Shown: positions 27,101-36,700 of the stretch, piece by piece
Layout of the letters: each line of letters opens with the position of its first letter
Numbering within the stretch: position 1 is the stretch's first letter
Source: CBDFLD01 sp965249005
Lineage (GTDB): Bacteria; Acidobacteriota; UBA6911
Direction of reading: 5' to 3'
DNA: 64,000 bases
Assembly (NCBI GenBank): GCA_965249005.1
Contig: CBDFLD010000012.1
Coordinates: 124,001-188,000, forward strand
Notes under the pieces: generated by a model
What the model saw: only the letters and a program-made list of their open reading frames with translations
Databases searched by the model: none
Told to the model about the DNA's origin: nothing
Program-made: the position numbers and the translations under genes

Positions 27101-28954
27101 GCCCAAAATAAGCGAGGTATGAGCTCGCTCGGAAAATCGTTTGCCTTTTCCGAATATCTCGTGGATTTCAGCTCCTTGTGCGTAACAGGGAAAGCAAAGA
27201 GAAACACAAGAGACAAACCTTCCATTGGTTGTCTGGATCACTTGATCTTGTTTGTCTCTGTTATGCCCTTCCTTTCGCCCGCCACTCTTGCTCCGCCGGG
27301 GGTACGGGCTCACCCGCCGGCGAGGCGCCTTCAAGTAAACCTGAGTTGCCTGATATAGTCGAACGTCGCCAAAAAGGTTTCGAGATGCTTGCTATAGGCC
27401 AATATCCTGTAAACGAGGCGACGACCGGTTCTTACAATCTGACAGGGTATTTGCACAAAGTTCACCAGGAAGCGTTTGAACTCCATCCTCAAGATATCAC
27501 GACGTACTGTCGGCGCCTGCGTCACCAGGCCATACCAGGCCTTCAGATTCCACGCCAGCGATGCGATGACCATGTAGGCCCAGTTCGATACCAGACTGTC
27601 CGAAGGCATCCTCAAGGCGTTCACTCCACTCTTGAGCTGACCGATGACGTTTTCCTGGTTGCAGCGATCGTTGGCAAAAAGGACCACTTCTCCCATCGTC
27701 ATCTCCCGATCGTTGGTGATGTAGAAGAAGTACCGGACCTCATCAAACAGCCGGTGCTCCCCCTTTTCGATCGTGAGGTTCTTCCGAACCACAACCATGC
27801 GATAGGTTTTCTTACAGTGTCCGGGACGATAGTCAAACTCGGCGACCTGCTCGCTCTGCAGGCGGATGTTCTTGAATTCTCTCTCCTTGATTACTTGTTC
27901 TTTGACGTTTTCCGGACGGCGCCGTTCTTCGCTCTTGACCTCATAACGAGGAGGCCGCTCGAGCGGTTTCCATTGTCTCTCCGGCAGGGCATCGGCCATC
28001 CCGACCAGGTTCGGCTTGGCGTCATAACCAAAGACAAAACCAACCCGCTCGTCCCAGCGATCGAAGTTTCTCGTCAGCGAGAAATCCGTGTCGCCCCGAA
28101 GCCAGACCTTCGTAAACACCGACGACACCAGATCGATTGCCCGGTCCATCCACTCGGCCGCTCCGTCGGAAGAGGGACGGTTGCCCGGCCGATTCATCAG
28201 ATAGAGGACCTCATTCGTATTGGCCAAGGTCACGATCAACGGTGCGTAACCCCAGATCCCGTTGTAGGCAATGTCCATTCTTTCCTTGCATTCCCCCAAG
28301 GTTCCGGCGACGGTCCCGTCCACGTCGATGATGGCCTCCTTCCGGAAGGAAGCATCCTGCAACTTCCACACCTTGGTTCGGGTTTCATTGATGGTTTCCT
28401 GAAGTCCGAAGATCCAATCCTCATCGAAACGACGGAGGAAATCTCCAGCCGTCGTGGGATCCGGAATCCTCTCGGCTCCCAGTCCGTTCATGTAGGTCTC
28501 ATCCTGGCGCAACCGCTCGATATCTTCGAGACAGGTTCCACCCGACAAGACGTTGTATGCGATGTTCAGTACATGATCGGATTCCCAGTAAGGAAAGTGG
28601 TACTTGAGCAAAACGATGTTTCTGTTGATATCTTTGTCCAATCCAAGCTTACACACGAGCTTGTGAATGGCTCCGATACCACCAGATCCGATGGCGCGCG
28701 TTCTCTCGGCGATCTCGTAGTAGGTGTTGGAGTCCTTGAACATAGGATCGGACCGGTCCTCAAACTGATTTCTTTCCAACCGGCGTGTAAGATTTTGCTT
28801 GTCTCGGAGGAGGATTCTGTGGTTTCTTTTATTCACCTGGAATGTGCTCCTTTCGGGATGTCTTGTAAATATATCAAACGCATTTTATCCCGTAACGGCA
28901 CACGTTCCAGGGCTTTTCTTCCTCCTCATGCAAAAAATCACGCTGGACTAAGGC
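27101..28954 (-). mobile_element. IS1380-family element, copy 3 (1,854 bp), inside TPR gene
   Basis: CTAG at 27097-27100 and 28955-28958; five shared bases CTAGG on both sides. Its two terminal bases differ from the other copies (G...C instead of C...T), as expected if the outermost bases come from the target rather than the element. It carries the only amino-acid change among the four transposases. Confidence 0.95.
27331..28836 (-). CDS. IS1380-family transposase (copy 3)
   Basis: 501 residues, identical to the other copies except Gly to Arg in CKERMD (base 28281 T instead of C on the plus strand). All D-D-E motifs are kept. Antisense to the interrupted TPR gene. Confidence 0.94.
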   Translation of the reverse strand: MNKRNHRILLRDKQNLTRRLERNQFEDRSDPMFKDSNTYYEIAERTRAIGSGGIGAIHKLVCKLGLDKDINRNIVLLKYHFPYWESDHVLNIAYNVLSGGTCLEDIERLRQDETYMNGLGAERIPDPTTAGDFLRRFDEDWIFGLQETINETRTKVWKLQDASFRKEAIIDVDGTVAGTLGECKERMDIAYNGIWGYAPLIVTLANTNEVLYLMNRPGNRPSSDGAAEWMDRAIDLVSSVFTKVWLRGDTDFSLTRNFDRWDERVGFVFGYDAKPNLVGMADALPERQWKPLERPPRYEVKSEERRRPENVKEQVIKEREFKNIRLQSEQVAEFDYRPGHCKKTYRMVVVRKNLTIEKGEHRLFDEVRYFFYITNDREMTMGEVVLFANDRCNQENVIGQLKSGVNALRMPSDSLVSNWAYMVIASLAWNLKAWYGLVTQAPTVRRDILRMEFKRFLVNFVQIPCQIVRTGRRLVYRILAYSKHLETFLATFDYIRQLRFT

Positions 28955-29503
28955 CTAGGCGAAGCGATTCGCCACCTACCTGTTGCGACGATGTACACAA
29001 TCAAGGAATTCCCCGTAGGGGCGCGGCAGGAGGTCGGATTGATCAACGAAGGAGGCTTCGAGTACCACCAGTTGTCAAAGCTCGCGTTGGACGAGTATAG
29101 CGATCAGGTTCTGGCTGCATCTATATTGGAGGCCAAGAGGCGGGTGATCGAAGAGCCGCGCGTTGAGGGCGGGTTCGCAGGAGTCGTGCCACTGGCTAGG
29201 TTTGGGGACGGGCACGGTCCACCGCTGGTAACAGTACCGGGGTTCGACGTCGAGCTGGAGAAAGCAGAGAGGGAATTGTCCGCCATGTGTCCAGTGATTG
29301 AGACTGCCGATGTCAAAGAAAAGGGATTTTGGCGTCGGGTACGAGTTCGTGGTTTTCGGGCATTTCGTAAGGCGATCGAGTTTGCGGGAGAGGTCCTCCC
29401 CCTGGACTGATCACCGACTATTGGGTAAGACAGCCGCGCCCGTGGCGGCTGACGGGGCAGCCGGAACAACGCCAATATTGTGAGTAATGTCCAGGTTTTG
29501 CCC

Positions 29504-30811
29504 CTAACCCTGACCTTGCTCGCCGAAGTAGCCGTTCCACGCAAGTTCCATGATTTCATCGTTCAATTCAAGCGGCTTGCCGCGATACTGACAGATGTCA
29601 CGGGCACGTTCGACCAAATCGCGCGGCTCGCACCCACGAAGAGGACGTTGCTTTATCCGATAGCGCTTTAGTAGTTTTTCCACGAGGCCGGGGGGCAGCA
29701 CCGCGTTGCAGTGCGCGACGTACCGCTGGAATATTCGGGCATACAATTCCGGTGTGGGGTAATCCAGCAGCAAACGATAACCCATCCGCCGCATAATGGC
29801 TGGCGGCATGACCTTTTCAGGATCGAGGTTCGTCGATATGATGAGCATCTGCCGGAACGGCACCACCAACTTCTGTCCGGTTTGAAGAGTCAAATAGTCC
29901 CGCTTCGATTCCAGAGGAATAATCCAGCGATTGAGTAGTGTATCCGGTTGATCTCGCTGGCAGCCTAGGTCATCGAGTAGAAAGGTTCCTCCGTTGGCTT
30001 TCATATGCAACGGGGCCTCATAGTAGCCCATGGCTGGCACCCAAAAGAGATCCAAATCCGTGCCGGTCAGCTCACCGCCGACGATAATGAATGGGCGCTG
30101 AATCCGAACCCAGCGATGATCGATACGTCTGTCATCCTCTCGTGGGAGGTCGAGAGGATCTTCTTCGTGGGACTGTCGATCAAATACACGAATGTTGCTG
30201 TGTCCGGCTGCGATGCAATGAGGAATCCATACCGCCCCGGCGTTCGCACTATGGAGCATCCGTCCGAGGGTTGTTTTTCCGGTACCGGGCGGTCCCATGA
30301 TAAACAAACTGCGCAGGGATGAGGCGGCTAGCCCCGCGACCTCGAGCACGTGATTCGGGAGAACCAGATCGGCAGTCGCCTCCGCAACGTTCTCCGGAGT
30401 TGCCTTTGGTAGATTTGCGAACTGCCACTCGACAATTTCATTGTAGGCTGCGAGGGACACCGGCGCTGGGCCAACGTATCCAGAAATCTCCAGAAGGCGA
30501 GCCGCACGCTCCCGTCCCCCTTCGGAAATAGCAAATCGTCGGTTAAACAGTCCGACTTCTCCCAAGACTATGAGCAGTTTGTCGTTTGCTAGTTCGTCTA
30601 ATAGATTCCCGAGAATCGAGGAGGGCAGTCGAAGCTGTTTGCCGGCCCATTCTGTTGTAAAACTCGGAACACTGTGAGCCAGCTTCAGTGCCAAATTGGA
30701 AAGGATTTCCTTCTCGACTCCGACGTCTGTGAGGTTCGAGGGCGCCTCGGGGACAAACTCGTTACCGATCTTGGTGATTTTCAAGCGTTGGAGTTCTTCA
30801 CTCGTGCCCAT
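29504..30811 (-). CDS. AAA ATPase next to Tad locus
   Basis: 435 residues. An N-terminal region of about 150 residues looks like winged-helix/helical regulatory sequence (LPSSILGNLLDELANDKLLIV). The ATPase core has Walker A MGPPGTGKTT at 172-181, GGTFLLDDLGCQR as Walker B and LIISTNLDPEKV as sensor region, then a helical lid (GLVEKLLKRY, LRGCEPRDLVERARDI). No further domain. It is convergent with the TPR gene and divergent from lexA. Related ATPases occur beside Tad genes in some Acidobacteria, but a role in pilus function is only inference. Start ATG 30811 has GGAGA upstream. Confidence 0.75.
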   Translation of the reverse strand: MGTSEELQRLKITKIGNEFVPEAPSNLTDVGVEKEILSNLALKLAHSVPSFTTEWAGKQLRLPSSILGNLLDELANDKLLIVLGEVGLFNRRFAISEGGRERAARLLEISGYVGPAPVSLAAYNEIVEWQFANLPKATPENVAEATADLVLPNHVLEVAGLAASSLRSLFIMGPPGTGKTTLGRMLHSANAGAVWIPHCIAAGHSNIRVFDRQSHEEDPLDLPREDDRRIDHRWVRIQRPFIIVGGELTGTDLDLFWVPAMGYYEAPLHMKANGGTFLLDDLGCQRDQPDTLLNRWIIPLESKRDYLTLQTGQKLVVPFRQMLIISTNLDPEKVMPPAIMRRMGYRLLLDYPTPELYARIFQRYVAHCNAVLPPGLVEKLLKRYRIKQRPLRGCEPRDLVERARDICQYRGKPLELNDEIMELAWNGYFGEQGQG

Positions 30812-30927
30812 CTGGTCACATCTCCGGCGTTTTGCATATCGGTCTGCTGGAATGTGGCCATGAAGACAAAATCGATCAGCATTGTAGGGAACAGGGTAGT
30901 CGTCTAGGTCATTCAGTTTTTTAATTG

Positions 30928-30951
30928 TATACCAGACAGATGTCTGGTATA
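30928..30951. promoter_or_regulatory. Probable LexA operator (perfect 24-bp palindrome)
   Basis: Arms TATACCAGACA and TGTCTGGTATA separated by GA, ending 8 bp before the lexA ATG. Placed between lexA and the divergent AAA ATPase. Autoregulatory sites in this position are the rule for lexA. The core differs from the E. coli CTGT-N8-ACAG and the Gram-positive GAAC-N4-GTTC boxes. Confidence 0.75.
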
Positions 30952-30959
30952 TTGGTCGA

Positions 30960-31592
30960 ATGTCACCGACGACTCCTGTCGGGCAAACGAGAATGCGGGT
31001 TTATCGTTATGTCCGAAAGCAAATAGAAGCCGGGTTTCCGCCTACGGTCCGTGAGGTCCAGCAAGCCTTCGGCTTTCGTGCTGTTCAAACGGCCAGAGAG
31101 CATCTCGAGCGTCTTGTGATAGAGGGACGGTTATCCAAACGTCCGGGCAAATCCAGGCGATCCAGAGGATACTGCCTGCCTCCAGGTGAAGCGCCGGGAC
31201 CGCCTCCGATTTACATTCCTGTTCTGGGTCGTGTCCAAGCCGGGGGGTTGAATGCAGCGATCGAGTATCTCGAAGGACATATTCCCGTGCAAGACAAGCA
31301 TTCCACTTCAGAGAATTTGTTCGGGCTTCGAGTGCAAGGTGAAAGCATGACCGGAGCCGGAATCCTTCCTGGAGACATCGTAATCGTCAGGTCCCAGCCA
31401 ACGGCCAAGTCCGGAGATATTGTCGTGGCGCTCTTGGATGATGAAGCGACCGTGAAGAGACTCCGGATCCGCTCACGACGGATCGAGCTCCACCCGGAGA
31501 ATCCCGAATTCGAGACCATCGTTCCCCCTGCGGATCGGTGCTCCATTCTCGGCAAAGTCATCGAGGTCCGTCGGTCTTTCGAAAAGAAATAA
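30960..31592 (+). CDS. lexA: LexA repressor
   Basis: 210 residues. Winged-helix DNA-binding domain at 1-70 (FPPTVREVQQAFGFRAVQTA), linker, and S24 self-cleavage domain: cleavage site Ala94-Gly95 in RVQAGGLNA, catalytic Ser129 (QGESMTGAGI) and Lys166 (EATVKRL). The recognition helix (FRAVQTAREHL) departs from the usual SPxAVxxHL pattern, which fits the different operator. It should repress the downstream mutagenesis cassette until RecA filaments trigger cleavage. Confidence 0.95.
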   Translation: MSPTTPVGQTRMRVYRYVRKQIEAGFPPTVREVQQAFGFRAVQTAREHLERLVIEGRLSKRPGKSRRSRGYCLPPGEAPGPPPIYIPVLGRVQAGGLNAAIEYLEGHIPVQDKHSTSENLFGLRVQGESMTGAGILPGDIVIVRSQPTAKSGDIVVALLDDEATVKRLRIRSRRIELHPENPEFETIVPPADRCSILGKVIEVRRSFEKK

Positions 31593-31615
31593 TCCAATCA
31601 TAGGTGGATCAGGCC

Positions 31616-32251
31616 ATGTCCAAGCTGAAAGGGGTTTTTGTCGCTAGTCGAATCCGTAAGCAGCCCTTGTCTACAAGCGCGAGCGTCTGGGGTCTGGATG
31701 CTCTGGCGGGTCGGTTTGTCGAGATCACGGGCACCACAGCCTCAGCTGCACTGACGACCAGTGCCTCCCTGATTTTGCAGTCCCAACAGCGAGGAAATCT
31801 GTCCGCCTGGATTTCAGCGCACCGGTCGATTTTCTATCCTCCCGACTTTGCGGCTTCGGGCATCGATCTCGAAGCGCTTCCCGTAATCCAAGTCGAGGAC
31901 GTGGCCAAAGCAGCCCGGGCTGTCGAAGCGCTGCTCCGTTCGGGAGGTTTTGCTCTCCTCTTATTCGACATATTCGACCGGAGAGATGGGGTAGGACTTA
32001 CGATTGCCAGTCAAACCCGTTTGGCGGGACTGGCAAGAAAACACAATACGGCGCTCGTGTGCCTCACGCGAAAGGGTCGACCGACGGGATCGTTGGTTTC
32101 GATTCGTGCCGAGAGCGAAACGAAGCGCCTTGGATTCGACCGCTTCGTATGTGAGCTCCGAGTCGTCAAAGACAAGTCAGGCCTGAATCTTTCGAACCGT
32201 TGGAGCCATTTGGGTGGCGAGGTGTGGCGTGGACCGGATGGCTTGTGTTGA
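31616..32251 (+). CDS. imuA: ImuA-like RecA-fold mutagenesis protein
   Basis: 211 residues from ATG 31616 (AGGTGGA at 31602-31608); an upstream GTG at 31604 is in frame. The fold resembles RecA/SulA-type ImuA proteins (SVWGLDALAGRFVEITGTTA at the P-loop position, FALLLFDIFD, LVCLTRKG). The P-loop GKT is absent, as in many ImuA. Lies 24 bp after lexA and overlaps imuB. Works with ImuB and DnaE2 in SOS mutagenesis. Confidence 0.85.
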   Translation: MSKLKGVFVASRIRKQPLSTSASVWGLDALAGRFVEITGTTASAALTTSASLILQSQQRGNLSAWISAHRSIFYPPDFAASGIDLEALPVIQVEDVAKAARAVEALLRSGGFALLLFDIFDRRDGVGLTIASQTRLAGLARKHNTALVCLTRKGRPTGSLVSIRAESETKRLGFDRFVCELRVVKDKSGLNLSNRWSHLGGEVWRGPDGLC

Positions 32252-33710
32252 TCTCCCCGCATTGCCGTTGCAGATTCTCCTACGGAACCATCCGGATTGG
32301 TGTCATCAACCCGTGGCCGTGGTAGATCGAGACAAGCCCCTCGGTGTTATCCAATGGGTCAACGAGCCCGCTCGAGCATGTCGCATTCTACCAGGGATGC
32401 GATACGCTGCTGGATTGTCTCTTTCTCGTGAGCTCCATGCGGGGGTCGTGCCCGAGAGACAGATTGCCGAGGAGGAGAACACTCTTGTCGAACGACTTGG
32501 ATTGTTCAGTCCTCATATCGAATCCTCTTCGCGAGAACCTGGAATTTTTTGGCTCGATGCTTCCGGTCTCCTTCCACTGTACCCTTCGTTTGAGAAGTGG
32601 GCGGCGCAGGTCCAGGAAGAATTGCTCAGGATAGGTTTCCAGTCGGTCGTGGTCGTGGGTTACTCGCGGTTCGGCAGCTATGCGGCCACCAAAGCGAGTG
32701 CCAGGAACATCGTCTTTCCGAGCCCGGATCATGAAAATGCTTATCTCCGGGCAGTTCCGGTGGATCGTCTCGAATGGAGTCCCAAAATGAGAGACTCCCT
32801 CTTGAAGCTCGGGATCAGTACCTTGGGCGCTTTTGTCGATCTTCCACCGGGAGGAATTCGCAGACGGTTTGGAGCGGAAGCACAAGAGCTGTATTGCATG
32901 GCCAAGGGAGCCCGGCAGGTACCCCTGTCGCCTCGGCTGCTCATGGAGCCGATAGAAAGGAGAGTGCTTTTCGATCATGTGGAGAAGAGTCGCGAGCGTC
33001 TGCTTGCGGTTCTGCAACCATTGTTGGATTCCATTCTCTTCGAACTGGCGAGACGGCAAGAAGCGTTGACCTTGCTGCGGTTGTCTCTGGCTTTCGATGA
33101 TGGAAGCAAGCGATGGGAGCGACTGTCCCCGGCGGCTCCCACCCTCGATCCGGAACAGCTGTTTCGATTGGTCCGCCTGCGAGTGGAATCGCTTTCGTTT
33201 GCTTCAGGCGTGGTGGAGTTCAGGATTGAAGGTGCCGGCGTTGCCGCCTCTCAACGACAACTCGATCTCTTTTGTGAGACACCCCACCGGCAGCTCGCTT
33301 CCGTGGAACGAGCCTTTGCTGCGATTCGAGCTGAACTAGGGAATTACTCGGTCGTCTTTGCCCGTTTGCACGAGGGACATCTTCCGGAAGCCCGTTTTGG
33401 GTGGGAATCCCTGGAAAGAATTGTTCGCCCCGAACCGAGATTGGTGACATTGCGCCCTCTGGTGCGTCGAATTCTCTTGCGACCCGTGTTGCTGCCCTCA
33501 CCGTCTCGTCATCAGCCAGACGGCTGGTTCGTCTCGGCCCTTGCGGATGGACCGGTAGAGGAAAGAATCGGGCCGCATATTGTTTCGGGGGGATGGTGGA
33601 CCCGTGAAGTATCGCGCGCCTACCACTACGTCCGGACCAAGAGTGGAAGGTGGCTTTGGATTTACAGAGACCAGAAGCGCCGCCGCTGGTTTCTGCATGG
33701 AGAAGTGTAA
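32238..33710 (+). CDS. imuB: ImuB, catalytically inactive Y-family polymerase
   Basis: 490 residues from ATG 32238, within the end of imuA (14-bp overlap); a GTG at 32214 is in frame. Starts MACVDLPALPLQ, the usual ImuB N-terminus. The second catalytic motif of Y-family polymerases (S-D-E) is replaced by FWLDASGLLPLY, so no polymerase activity is expected. A beta-clamp binding motif QLDLF lies near residue 342. The C-terminal region continues to RWFLHGEV. Acts as the adaptor linking DnaE2 to the clamp. Confidence 0.92.
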   Translation: MACVDLPALPLQILLRNHPDWCHQPVAVVDRDKPLGVIQWVNEPARACRILPGMRYAAGLSLSRELHAGVVPERQIAEEENTLVERLGLFSPHIESSSREPGIFWLDASGLLPLYPSFEKWAAQVQEELLRIGFQSVVVVGYSRFGSYAATKASARNIVFPSPDHENAYLRAVPVDRLEWSPKMRDSLLKLGISTLGAFVDLPPGGIRRRFGAEAQELYCMAKGARQVPLSPRLLMEPIERRVLFDHVEKSRERLLAVLQPLLDSILFELARRQEALTLLRLSLAFDDGSKRWERLSPAAPTLDPEQLFRLVRLRVESLSFASGVVEFRIEGAGVAASQRQLDLFCETPHRQLASVERAFAAIRAELGNYSVVFARLHEGHLPEARFGWESLERIVRPEPRLVTLRPLVRRILLRPVLLPSPSRHQPDGWFVSALADGPVEERIGPHIVSGGWWTREVSRAYHYVRTKSGRWLWIYRDQKRRRWFLHGEV

Positions 33711-33717
33711 CCCGTAG

Positions 33718-33738
33718 GCCGCCCACGCCGTGGGTGGC
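33718..33738. repeat. Intergenic palindrome between imuB and dnaE2
   Basis: GCCGCCCAC - GCC - GTGGGTGGC, 9-bp stem with one G-T pair, flanked by GTAG at the left. Resembles the 36904-36983 repeat. It fills most of the 47 bp between the two genes. Confidence 0.5.
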
Positions 33739-33757
33739 TTCCTGAGTGACCTACATA

Positions 33758-36700
33758 ATGGCTCATCATTCAAGATATGTACCTCTCTGGTGCAAGAGCA
33801 ACTATTCCTTCCTGGAAGGCTCGAGCCATCCGGATGAGCTCGTCGAGGAGGCACACCGGTTAGGCCTCCATTCTCTTGCTCTGACCGATCGCGACGGAGT
33901 GTACGGGATGGTGCGGGCTCACAAGAAGGCTCGAGAACTGGGACTCCAACTCATCGTGGGATCGGAAATTACGATTTCTGACGCCTCGAGTCATTCGAAT
34001 CACTCGAATCACTCGAATCTCATTCTTCTGGCCATGAACCGCAAAGGCTATGGAAATCTCTGCCGGCTCATTTCCAAGGGACGTCTGCGTTCCCCGAAGG
34101 GGAGGAGTCAAGTGAGCTGGAAGGAAGTTTGTGATCACGCCGAAGGCCAGATCGCCCTATGGGGAGGGGCTCGGAGTCTGATTGCCTGCGAGGTGGAACC
34201 CGACAAGATGGCCGGCCACTTGCGGGATGCCTTTCAAGATAGACTCTATGGGCTTCTTTCTCGACACTGGGATGCGGAAGATCTTCGCCGAGAGCGTAGG
34301 GTTCGTGACAGAGCACGACAGTACGGTATCGAGACCGTGGCCGGAATGGAGGTGCTTTACCACACTCCATCCCGCCGGGATCTGCAAGATCTCGTGACCT
34401 GTATCCGTTATGGAGTGACGCTTTCCAGCGCAGGACAGCTGATTCGGTCCAATGCTGAGCACTCACTGCGGTCCCCTGACGGCTTTGCCATGCTTTATTC
34501 CGACGATCCCGGTGCCGTTCGCCGGACCGAAGAGGTTGCCGAGCGCTGTCGGTTTTCTCTCAGCGAGATTCACTACCGATATCCTTCCGAACTGCTCCCC
34601 GATGGACGAACTTCTTCGCAATGGCTTCGGCAACTGACCTTCGAGGGGGCTCGGCGCCGATATCCCCAAGGGGTCCCGGAGAATGTCCAAAGACAGCTCA
34701 AAAAAGAGCTCTTCCTGATCCACGATCTGGAATATGACGGTTACTTTCTTACCATGAGGGAGATCGTGAGGTATTGCCGGCAGAAGAACATCCTCTGTCA
34801 AGGGAGGGGTTCGGCCGCAAACTCGGCCGTGTGCTACTGCCTGGAGATCACAGCCGTGGATCCTGTTCGAATGGGACTTCTTTTCGAGCGGTTTATTTCA
34901 AAGGAGCGCGCGGAACCACCGGATATCGATCTGGATATCGAGCACGACCGGCGAGAAGAAGTGATACAGCATGTCTATCGGAAATACGGTCGCAGTCATG
35001 CCGCCATGGTAGCGAACTTCATCCGCTACCGGGCACGATCGGCCGTGCGTGAGGTGGGCAAGGCACTCGGGCTGCCCGAGACCGCTATTGAAAGGTTTGC
35101 CCGTTTGTTGTCGCATTATGAATCTCCGACGTCCCAAACCTTCCTCGAGTCCGGATTCGATCCCGAAAGCCCGATCCATCGCAACTTGCTGCGGTTGACG
35201 CTCGAGATCCAGGATTTTCCCCGACACCTTTCCATCCACCCCGGGGGCTTTCTGCTGGGGCACGAACCTGTTGATGAGATCGTCCCCATCGAGAACGCTA
35301 CCATGGTGGACCGCACCGTGATTCAGTGGGACAAGGATGATCTCGAGGACCTGGGCCTGTTCAAGGTCGATCTGCTTGGGCTCGGAGCCCTAAACGTCGT
35401 GCATCGGTCTTTTGATCTCATTGAAACCCATTGTGGGAAGAAATACTCACTGGCTACTATCCCGCCACACGACAAGCCTACCTTTCAGATGATTCAGAAG
35501 GGAGACACAGTTGGCGTTTTTCAAATCGAAAGCCGGGCCCAGATGGCCATGCTTCCTCGACTCAAGCCTCGGAATTATTACGATCTAGTGATCGAGGTGA
35601 GTATCGTGCGTCCCGGTCCCATTCACGGAGGCATGGTACACCCGTACCTGAGACGGCGAAAAGGTGAAGAGCCGGTGACGTACCCGCACCCCTCGCTGGA
35701 GCCAGTTCTCGAGAAAACCTTGGGGATCCCTCTCTTTCAGGAGCAAGTCATGCGGCTTTCCGTCGTGGCGGCGGACTACACCCCAGGCGAGGCCGATCAG
35801 CTGCGACGCGATATGGCTGCCTGGCACAAGTCCGGGAGTATCGAGGGGCATCGGGAGCGACTTATCTCGCGCATGATGCACAAAGGGATTCCACAGGAAT
35901 TTGCTGAGCGTGTCTTCGAGCAGATCCGGGGTTTCGGGGAGTACGGATTTCCGGAGAGTCATGCGGCGAGCTTTGCGCTCATCGCCTATGCGACGGCTTG
36001 GCTCAAGTGCCGCTACCCTGCAGCTTTTCTCTGTGCACTGCTCAACGCCCAGCCCATGGGTTTTTACAGCCCTGCGACGCTGGTCGAAGATGGCAAACGA
36101 CACGGCGTGACGATCGGAGCCGTGGATGTTCAAACGAGCGGGTGGGATTGTTGCTTGGAGCCGTCACGGGGAAGTGGAGAGGGGTTCGCCGTTCGAATGG
36201 GTTTGAGATATGTCAAGGGACTCCACGAGGCGGATGGCAAGCGCATCGTTACCTGCCGGGCAACGAGACCGTTCCAATCGCTCGAGGATTTTGCTCGCCG
36301 TACTCGATTGGATGAGAGTGGTCTTGCGCGGCTTGCGGAGGGTGGTGCTTTGGAGAGCTTCATCGAGGGGCGCCGCGACGCGCTATGGGAAGTGTTCGGG
36401 CTCGAGCGGGTTCAACCGAGCATGGGATCACGCCTCGAACTGCAAACCGTAGAGCCGCAGCCGAGCTTGGAGCCCTTGGATTCTTTCGAGACGATCGGCT
36501 GGGACTATTCCTTCACAGGCCACAGTCCCCGAGGTCATCCGCTTGCTCCTCTGCGTGGTGAGCTCTCGCGCATGCGGTTGCCGGATGCAGCGACAGTTCG
36601 GACACGAAGGAATGGGAATCGAACCCGATATGCGGGATTGGTCATCTGTCGACAGCGTCCTGGGACTGCCAAAGGGGTCTTTTTCATGACCCTCGAGGAT

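Larger units (their letters stand above)
26206..29410 (+). pseudogene. TPR lipoprotein of Tad locus (TadD-like), split by IS1380 copy 3
   Basis: The 5' part (26206-27100) has a hydrophobic signal ending in a weak lipobox (FNLYC) and five or more tetratricopeptide units (AVRLDPSSAMALDTLARIFL, LLLAPDDPLLLGNIGYCYLL, SVRIDDSIVETRNNLGVALA, ALAIEPRYERAEVNLG). Removing the IS and one CTAG joins it in frame to 28959-29410 (GEAIRHLPVATMYTIKEFPV onward), giving 448 residues. The C-terminal piece is the ORF that appears alone at 28991-29410 and has no domain I recognise. TadD-type TPR lipoproteins help pilus assembly. The 3 bp between the DUF192 stop and this start support one operon. Confidence 0.88.

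Noticed and set aside
4641..28958. Composite transposon bounded by IS1380 copies
   Set aside because: Each of copies 1-3 has its own matching target duplication, so they inserted singly.
33991..34017. CRISPR-like repeats
   Set aside because: Three 9-bp units inside the dnaE2 coding frame without spacers; no cas genes in the window.
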